Positions 50,946-56,209 of a stretch of DNA of 56,209 bases are shown one piece after another; positions within the stretch are counted from its first letter, which is position 1; each line of letters opens with the position of its first letter. The DNA is from Geodermatophilus dictyosporus (lineage in GTDB: Bacteria; Actinomycetota; Actinomycetes; Mycobacteriales; Geodermatophilaceae). Location: NCBI RefSeq assembly GCF_900115505.1, contig NZ_FOWQ01000004.1, forward strand, positions 1-56,209. Reading direction: 5' to 3'. The position numbers and the translations under genes were made by a program. Below the pieces are notes generated by a model that worked only from the letters and a program-made list of their open reading frames with translations, did no database searches and was not told the origin of the DNA.

Positions 50946-52898
50946 TCAGCCGCCCGGCGCCGTGGTCTCGGGACGGCGGCCCGGCGCGGCGTCGCGGACC
51001 AGCCGGCGGGCGGCGTCGACCTCGCGGGCGACCGGGGCGAGCACGCCGTCGGCGAGGATCTCGGCGTCGTCGGGCGGCCGGTGCGCCGCGACGTCGTCGG
51101 CCAGCTCGCGGACCGCCCTGCGCAGCACGGCCACCTGCGCCGGGTCGGGTCCGTGCTCCCCGCCGCGGACGGCGATGACCGCCTCGGTGACCGCGTCGGC
51201 CGACCGCTCCAGCTGCACGATGACCGGCCACCAGGCGCCGGCCCGCGTGCTGATCGGCGGGGGCTCGGCCAGCCGGCGCTGCAGCTGGGTGTGCAGCTCG
51301 GTCAGGGCCCGGTAGGCGCGCCGCCGGGCCCGCCGCCGGCCGGCGGGGTCGTCGCCGAACGCCGCGCCGACGAAGTCGTCGAGGGCCAGCGCCGCGGCGC
51401 GCAGCGCCTCGTCCAGCGGTGCGCGCCAGGTCTGCGGCCACAGCAGGTAGCCGGCGACCAGCACGATGGCGCAGCCGATGAGGGTGTCGACCAGCCGGGC
51501 GCCGACCAGGCCGGGCCCGCCGGGGACGGCGAGGTCGAGCAGCAGGATGATCACCGGTGTCTGGAAGACCGAGAACAGCCCGAAGTTGGCGCCGCGCGCC
51601 CACGGGAGCAGCCCCGCGGCGAGGGCCAGGGCCGCCACGACCCAGGCGGGGCCCGGCAGCACAGACAGCAGCAGCGAGCCGATGAGGACGCCGAGCAGCG
51701 TGCCCGCGCCGCGCTGCACCGCGCGGGTGAACACCGACCCGAAGTCGGGCTTGAGCACGATGGCCACGGTGAGCAGCACCCAGTAGGGCCGCTCGATGGG
51801 CAGCAGCTGCCGGGCGACCTCGGCGATCGACATGCAGAGGACCAGCCGGACGGCGAACTCGCGGGTGTCGGAGCTGCCCAGCGTGCGGTCGGCGAGGTCG
51901 CGCAGCCGCTCGCGCCAGGGCAGCCGGGCCTGCGGGACCGCCGCGCCGGCCCGCTCCTCGGGGTCGCCGACGACGGCCCAGGCCAGCCGCACGCCGTGGC
52001 GCACCGCGCGGCGGACCGCCGGCCCCTCCTCCAGCGCGGGCGGCCGGTCGGCGGGCAGCTCGCGGGTGCCGGTGACCGCGGCGGCCAGCGCGTGCACCGC
52101 CGTCACGTCGTGCGGGTCGGCCTGCACGCCGGTGCGGGCGGCGGCGACGGCGGCCTCGACCAGCGGTGCGGCCGCGTTGAGGACCCCGGCCAGCTCGGCG
52201 AGCTGCCGGTTGCGGCCGGCGGCGAGGCTGCGGGTGCGGATCACCCGGTCGTAGGCGGCGTTGAGCGCGGTGGTCAGGTCGCGGCGGGCGTCGTCGGTGC
52301 GCTCGGTGCCGACGGCGGTGAGCAGCCCGGCGATGCGGGTGAGCACCGCCGCGACCGAGGCGCGGTCGGGGTCGCTGGGCTCGGTGGCGGCCTGCACGAG
52401 GGTGGCGAGGGTGGCCCAGGCGGCGCCGGTGAAGAAGAACCCCACCTCGGCGGTTGCCGACAGCGGGGTGAGCAGCCCTGAGGCCAGCGCGGTGTAGACC
52501 AGCAGCTGCAGCGCGCCCAGGGACATCGCCGAGTTCACCGCGCTGATGACGGCGGCCGCGGCCGACAGCCCGGCGACCAGGAGCACGGGCAGCCACCCGC
52601 CGCCGGTCGCGTACTGCCCGGCGACCAGGCCGACCGCGCCGAAGCCGACCGCGGCGGCGGTGCGGCGCAGCCGGTCGCGCAGCGGCCCGGCCTGCGGGGC
52701 CAGGCTCGCCGCCAGCGCGCCGGTGGTGCCGAAGACGCCGGCGCCGAGCGCGCTGCCGCCGCCGACGAGCAGGGCCACGGCCAGCGGCGCGGGCACCGCC
52801 ACGGCGAACCGGACGACGTCGCGCCACGGCACGGGCGGGGGAGTGGTGCGGACCAGCTCCTCGAGCCACGCCGGCGCCCGCAGGGCCCTCTCCGCCAC
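50946..52898 (-). CDS. FUSC family (fusaric acid resistance-like) membrane protein
   Basis: 650 residues from GTG 52898. Two blocks of about five or six transmembrane helices (about 28-165 and 375-510) are separated by a soluble region. The second block has the FUSC signature ERPYWVLLTVAIVLKPDFGSVFTRAVQRGAGTLLGVLIGSLLL. A C-terminal cytoplasmic domain follows. FUSC proteins resemble the aromatic-acid exporter AaeB and the fusaric-acid resistance protein. The transported compound is unknown, and there is no periplasmic partner gene. A strong palindrome lies 37 bp upstream of its start. Confidence 0.85.
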   Translation of the reverse strand: MAERALRAPAWLEELVRTTPPPVPWRDVVRFAVAVPAPLAVALLVGGGSALGAGVFGTTGALAASLAPQAGPLRDRLRRTAAAVGFGAVGLVAGQYATGGGWLPVLLVAGLSAAAAVISAVNSAMSLGALQLLVYTALASGLLTPLSATAEVGFFFTGAAWATLATLVQAATEPSDPDRASVAAVLTRIAGLLTAVGTERTDDARRDLTTALNAAYDRVIRTRSLAAGRNRQLAELAGVLNAAAPLVEAAVAAARTGVQADPHDVTAVHALAAAVTGTRELPADRPPALEEGPAVRRAVRHGVRLAWAVVGDPEERAGAAVPQARLPWRERLRDLADRTLGSSDTREFAVRLVLCMSIAEVARQLLPIERPYWVLLTVAIVLKPDFGSVFTRAVQRGAGTLLGVLIGSLLLSVLPGPAWVVAALALAAGLLPWARGANFGLFSVFQTPVIILLLDLAVPGGPGLVGARLVDTLIGCAIVLVAGYLLWPQTWRAPLDEALRAAALALDDFVGAAFGDDPAGRRRARRRAYRALTELHTQLQRRLAEPPPISTRAGAWWPVIVQLERSADAVTEAVIAVRGGEHGPDPAQVAVLRRAVRELADDVAAHRPPDDAEILADGVLAPVAREVDAARRLVRDAAPGRRPETTAPGG

Positions 52899-52934
52899 GG
52901 TCCCGAGCCTGCCACCCGGGGTGCGGGGCGGCCG

Positions 52935-52959
52935 CGACGATCAGGTCACCTGATCGTCG
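52935..52959. promoter_or_regulatory. 25-bp near-perfect palindrome, candidate operator upstream of the FUSC gene
   Basis: CGACGATCAGGT (52935-52946), a central C, and ACCTGATCGTCG (52948-52959) are exact reverse complements. It lies 37 bp upstream of the FUSC start on the other strand. The size and symmetry suit a dimeric TetR/GntR-like repressor. No regulator gene is next to it. Confidence 0.55.
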
Positions 52960-52980
52960 GGTGTCCTCCCCGACGGTGGG

Positions 52981-53048
52981 CGGTGAGGGTGGACGCGCTG
53001 CGGTGAGGGTGGACGCGCTGCGGTGAGGGTGGACGCGCCGCGGTGAGG
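52981..53048. repeat. 20-bp tandem repeats in the FUSC/NIF3 intergenic region
   Basis: CGGTGAGGGTGGACGCGCTG occurs at 52981 and 53001, a copy with one change at 53021, and a partial copy at 53041. The tract is non-coding in any convincing frame. It may be an array of binding sites or a minisatellite. Confidence 0.85.
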
Positions 53049-53081
53049 TGGGCCCGGGTGTGCGGCGGTGGCTCACGCGGT

Positions 53082-53128
53082 GTGCACACGGCGCGGATCG
53101 CGGGGCACTCGAGTCGCGCCGTGTGCAC
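53082..53128. repeat. 14-bp inverted repeat with 19-nt spacer
   Basis: GTGCACACGGCGCG (53082-53095) and CGCGCCGTGTGCAC (53115-53128) are exact reverse complements in the gap upstream of the NIF3-like gene. The two arms are about three helical turns apart, so it could be a paired operator or an RNA hairpin. Confidence 0.6.
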
Positions 53129-53242
53129 GGGGCGTCGAGCGGGCGGTCGCCGTCGACCTCGCCCGCGCACGAGGCGGTCCACGGGGCCCGTGGCGCACGG
53201 CCGGCGCGTCGCGGTGGCGCGGGCCACCTAGGGTCGGCGGCC

Positions 53243-54088
53243 GTGAGCGCCACCCTCGGCGAGGTCGTCGCCGCCCTCGAGGCCCGCTACGACCCGGCGC
53301 TGGCCGAGAGCTGGGACGCCGTCGGCCTGGTGTGCGGCGACCCCGTCGAGCCGGTGGAGCGGGTGCTGGTCGCCGTCGACCCCGTCGCCGCCGTCGTCGA
53401 CGAGGCGGTCGAGAGCGGCGCCGGCCTGCTGGTCACCCACCACCCGCTGTTCCTCACCCCGGTGCACGGCGTGCCGGCCGATGACCCGAAGGGGCGGCTG
53501 GTGCACCGGCTGGTCCGCGCGGGGTGCGGGCTGTTCGTCGCGCACACGAACGCCGACCGCGCCGCGGAGGTGGGCGTCAACGACGCACTCGCCGCCGTCC
53601 TCGGGCTGCAGGCCACCCGGCCGCTGGAGGCGGTCGCCCCCGGTTCACGGCAGGGACTGGGCCGGGTCGGCACGCTGGCCGAGCCGACGACGCTGGCCGC
53701 CTTCGCCGCGCACGCCGCGGCCGTGCTGCCGACGACGGCGGGCGGCGTCCGGGCCGCCGGCGACCCCGACCGCCCGGTGCGCACGGTCGCCGTCTGTGGC
53801 GGCAGCGGCGGGTCGCTGCTGCCGGCCGCCGCGGCCGCGGGCGCCGACGTCCTGCTCACCAGCGACCTCAGGCACCACCCGGTCTCGGAAGCCGGTGAGC
53901 TGCCCGGACCCGCCTTGTGCGACGTGGCACACTTCGCCTCCGAGTGGCCCTGGGTGCCCGTGGCCGCCGAGGTGCTGGCCGCGGACCTCTCCGGCCGGGT
54001 CCGGGCGGTCGCGTCGCACCACCGCACCGACCCGTGGACGGTGCGCGCAGGGGGGAACGGGGGACCGGCCGCACGCGTGGCCGGCTGA
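53243..54088 (+). CDS. NIF3-like dinuclear metal-center protein (YbgI/Nif3 family)
   Basis: 281 residues from GTG 53243. LGEVVAALEARYDPALAESWDAVGLVCGDP opens the fold. LLVTHHPLFLTPV and FVAHTNADRAAEVGVNDALAAVLGL supply the metal ligands. GVRAAGDPDRPVRTVAVCGGSGGSLLPAAAAAGADVLLTSDLRHH and ASEWPWVPVAAEVL complete the C-terminal site. The family is near-universal and also called GTP cyclohydrolase I type 2-like, but its biochemical role is unsettled. In actinobacteria it often precedes a zinc-ribbon gene, which is not found here. Confidence 0.92.
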   Translation: MSATLGEVVAALEARYDPALAESWDAVGLVCGDPVEPVERVLVAVDPVAAVVDEAVESGAGLLVTHHPLFLTPVHGVPADDPKGRLVHRLVRAGCGLFVAHTNADRAAEVGVNDALAAVLGLQATRPLEAVAPGSRQGLGRVGTLAEPTTLAAFAAHAAAVLPTTAGGVRAAGDPDRPVRTVAVCGGSGGSLLPAAAAAGADVLLTSDLRHHPVSEAGELPGPALCDVAHFASEWPWVPVAAEVLAADLSGRVRAVASHHRTDPWTVRAGGNGGPAARVAG

Positions 54089-54124
54089 GCTCCGGGGTGC
54101 GACCCCGGGAGGAGGAGGGCGGGG

Positions 54125-54469
54125 ATGGCGGGCGCACCGACACCACCGACGCGCAGGCCGGGAGGGACCGACGTGGCGCCCGCGCGCAGCGACCGCAGCC
54201 CGTGGAACTGGCTGCTGCTGGTGCCGATCGTCGTGCCGCTGCTGGTCCCGCTCTACAACCGCGTGGAGCCGACCCTGTTCGGCTGGCCGTTCTTCTACTG
54301 GGTGCAGCTGCTGTTCGTCGGGCTCGGCGTCCTGACCACCGTGCTCGTCTACCGGGCCACCCGCCGCAGCCCGGCCGACCGGGCGGCCGCCCGCGCGGCC
54401 GTCACACGCGACACCGCCGCACGGGACACCACCGCACGGGACACCACCGACCGGGACGGGGGGCGCTGA
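54125..54469 (+). CDS. DUF3311 small membrane protein, partner of the SSS symporter
   Basis: 114 residues from ATG, with GGAGGAGG upstream. Two transmembrane helices (WNWLLLVPIVVPLLVPLYN and FFYWVQLLFVGLGVLTTVLVY) carry the DUF3311 pattern. A hydrophilic C-terminal tail has RDTTARDTTDRD repeats encoded by a short tandem DNA repeat. DUF3311 genes sit directly upstream of sodium:solute symporters, as here (3-bp gap), and are probably a small subunit or assembly partner. Confidence 0.85.
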   Translation: MAGAPTPPTRRPGGTDVAPARSDRSPWNWLLLVPIVVPLLVPLYNRVEPTLFGWPFFYWVQLLFVGLGVLTTVLVYRATRRSPADRAAARAAVTRDTAARDTTARDTTDRDGGR

Positions 54470-54472
54470 GCC

Positions 54473-56116
54473 GTGGACGGGGTCAACGTCGTCGAGCTGA
54501 CGATCGTCGTCGTCCTGTTCCTGGTCGTCACCGTGATGGGGTTCGTCGCCTCGCGGTGGCGGCGCGCGGAGAGCCTCATGCACCTCGACGAGTGGGGCCT
54601 GGGCGGGCGCAGCTTCGGCACCTGGATCACCTGGTTCCTGCTCGGCGGTGACCTCTACACCGCCTACACCTTCGTCGCGGTCCCGGCCCTGATGTTCGGT
54701 GCGGGTGCGGCTGGCTTCTTCGCCGTCCCGTACACCGTCGTGATCTACCCGCTGGTGTTCCTCGTGGTGATCCGGCTGTGGTCGGTCAGCCACGTGCGCG
54801 GGTTCGTCACGCCGGCCGACTTCGTCCGCTCCCGGTTCGACTCCCCGGGCCTGGCGCTGCTCGTCGCCCTCACCGGGATCGTGGCGACGATGCCCTACAT
54901 CGCCCTCCAGCTGGTCGGCATCGAGGCGATCCTCAAGGCGATGGGCGTCGAGGGCGAGCTGCCCCTGGTCGTCGCGTTCGTGATCCTGGCGCTGTACACC
55001 TACAACTCCGGGCTGCGGGCGCCGGCGCTGATCGCCTTCGTCAAGGACACGCTCATCTACCTGACGATCATCGTCGCGGTCATCGTGATCCCGTCCAAGC
55101 TCGGCGGCTGGGACGCGATCTTCGGCGCGGCCGAGGAGAAGTTCTCCGCCGGGACCGGCGCCGGTGTGCTGCTGCCGGCGACCGGCCAGCTGGGCTACGC
55201 GACGCTGGCCCTGGGCTCGGCGCTGGCGCTGTTCCTCTACCCCCACTCGATCACCGGCATCCTGGCGGCCAGCAACCGCGACGTCCTCAAGCGGAACATG
55301 AGCGCGCTGCCGCTCTACAGCCTCGCCCTCGGCGCGATCGCGCTGCTGGGCTTCATGGCCATCGCCGCCGGTGTCACGCCCATCGGCGAGGACGGCAACA
55401 CGATCGTCCCGGTGCTGTTCCAGGAGATGTTCCCGAGCTGGTTCGCCGGCATCGCGTTCGCCGCGATCGGCATCGGCGCGCTCGTGCCGGCGGCGATCAT
55501 GTCGATCGCCGCGGCGAACCTGTTCACCCGCAACATCTACAAGGAGTTCCTGAAGAAGGACGCCACCCCGCGCCAGGAGGCCCAGGTCGCCAAGGTGACC
55601 TCGTTGGTGGTCAAGGTCGGCGCGGTCGCGGCGATCCTGTTCATCGACCCGCAGTTCTCCATCGACCTGCAGCTCATCGGCGGCGTGATCATCCTGCAGA
55701 CGCTGCCGGCGGTGGCCCTGGGCCTCTACACCCGCTGGCTGCACCGCGGTGGGCTCATCGCCGGCTGGTTCGCCGGCATGGCCGCGGGCCTGCTCCTGCT
55801 CTACAACATCCAGCGGGTCGGCCCGGACGGCACCGTCGTCCGCGAGCACTTCGGCGGGTCGTCGTTCCCGCTGTCGAAGCTGGGCCTCGACGTCGCCTCC
55901 AGCGTGTACGCCGGGTTCCTCGCGCTGCTCGTCAACCTCCTCGTCACCGTCCTCGTGACGGTGGCGCTGCGGGCGGCCCGGGTGGCCGAGGGCGTCGACG
56001 GGACGGCGGAGACCGACTACACCGCCGAGCGGGAGGACCCGACCTTCCGCGACCTGCCCGACCCGCTGGAGTCGGCCCCGCCGGGATCGACCGGAGGGGC
56101 CGACGCCCGCAGGTGA
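54473..56116 (+). CDS. Sodium:solute symporter (SSS family), probable monocarboxylate permease
   Basis: 547 residues from GTG 54473. It has about 13 transmembrane helices. SSS features are GLGGRSFGTWITWFLLGGDLYTAYTF at helices 1-2, VRGFVTPADFVRSRF, LYTYNSGLRAPALIAFVKDTLIYL, LYPHSITGILAASNRDVLKRNMSALPLYSL (the sodium-site region), and AIGIGALVPAAIMSIAAANLFTRNIYKEFL. The DUF3311 partner and overall pattern resemble MctP/MctC-type permeases for acetate, propionate, pyruvate or similar acids. This specificity is inferred, not seen. A hairpin repeat starts at the stop codon. Confidence 0.92.
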   Translation: MDGVNVVELTIVVVLFLVVTVMGFVASRWRRAESLMHLDEWGLGGRSFGTWITWFLLGGDLYTAYTFVAVPALMFGAGAAGFFAVPYTVVIYPLVFLVVIRLWSVSHVRGFVTPADFVRSRFDSPGLALLVALTGIVATMPYIALQLVGIEAILKAMGVEGELPLVVAFVILALYTYNSGLRAPALIAFVKDTLIYLTIIVAVIVIPSKLGGWDAIFGAAEEKFSAGTGAGVLLPATGQLGYATLALGSALALFLYPHSITGILAASNRDVLKRNMSALPLYSLALGAIALLGFMAIAAGVTPIGEDGNTIVPVLFQEMFPSWFAGIAFAAIGIGALVPAAIMSIAAANLFTRNIYKEFLKKDATPRQEAQVAKVTSLVVKVGAVAAILFIDPQFSIDLQLIGGVIILQTLPAVALGLYTRWLHRGGLIAGWFAGMAAGLLLLYNIQRVGPDGTVVREHFGGSSFPLSKLGLDVASSVYAGFLALLVNLLVTVLVTVALRAARVAEGVDGTAETDYTAEREDPTFRDLPDPLESAPPGSTGGADARR

Positions 56117-56118
56117 AG

Positions 56119-56175
56119 GACCCCCGTGCCCCCCACCGCTCGCAGGCTCGCGGCGGGACCCTGCACGGGGGCCGA
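56119..56175. repeat. Dispersed hairpin repeat, copy D (3' of the symporter gene)
   Basis: It begins within the bases right after the stop. Arms CCCCCGTGC (56121-56129) and GCACGGGGG (56163-56171) surround the shared core CCCACCGCTCGCAGGCTCGC then GGCGGGACC. It is a probable terminator. The last 34 bases of the window show nothing else. Confidence 0.72.
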
Positions 56176-56209
56176 GGGCCAGAGGACGGGACGGAGCCCC
56201 GGTAGTCGA

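Noticed and set aside
52981..53048. CRISPR array
   Set aside because: The 20-bp units are directly adjacent with no unique spacers, and no cas gene is present.

Overview
The window is chromosomal DNA from a very high-GC actinobacterium, most likely of the family Geodermatophilaceae (Blastococcus, Geodermatophilus or Modestobacter type). The signs are GTG-rich starts with GGAGG-type ribosome binding sites, mycobacterium- and streptomycete-like gene order (fasR-fabD-fabH-acpP-fabF-accD6 with DUF3145; aceE next to DUF3052 and ahpE), a mycothiol-type isomerase-fold protein, and HelR with a rifamycin-associated element. The genus is inferred from protein style only.

Layout. 0-5.2 kb: a partial Pro-rich exported protein, DUF1232, TspO and DUF1761 membrane proteins, an aminoglycoside-phosphotransferase-fold kinase, and a translationally coupled hydroxyproline epimerase/ornithine-cyclodeaminase-family pair. 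5.2-10.4 kb: helR with an upstream RAE, an LCP cell-wall ligase, and an unknown gene split by an in-frame TGA. 10.5-16.5 kb: a degraded genomic island in a tRNA(CAT) gene. It has 47-bp att repeats, an integrase remnant, 11-bp-phased repeats at both ends, a decayed IS30, a frameshifted IS982 and two lower-GC membrane-protein genes. 17-22.6 kb: small membrane proteins, an M23 peptidase, an MDMPI-fold protein, a GGDEF protein and DUF3145.

22.9-29.5 kb: the FAS-II operon (minus strand), where FabD carries an extra C-terminal biotin/lipoyl-like domain. 29.6-37.4 kb: PAP2, a cupin, GH1, D-amino-acid oxidase coupled to aceE, DUF3052 and ahpE. 37.5-39.7 kb: tRNA-Val(TAC) and a second, integrase-less island bounded by 43-bp att repeats. 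39.9-52.9 kb: a lipid cluster with an esterase, PlsB, a three-domain HAD-PlsC-WS/DGAT protein, an SDR, a second WS/DGAT, an alpha/beta hydrolase and a FUSC transporter. 53-56 kb: a repeat-rich intergenic region, a NIF3-like protein, and a DUF3311/SSS symporter pair.

How it works together. FAS-II supplies acyl chains. PlsB (glycerol-3-P acylation), the HAD-PlsC-WS/DGAT fusion (second acylation, possible phosphatase, final acylation) and the second WS/DGAT together could build triacylglycerol, with hydrolases for turnover. Most notable are the FabD-lipoyl-like fusion, the three-domain acyltransferase, the RAE-helR unit with an apparent 1-nt lesion at its start, and a family of post-stop hairpins whose arms vary but stay complementary.
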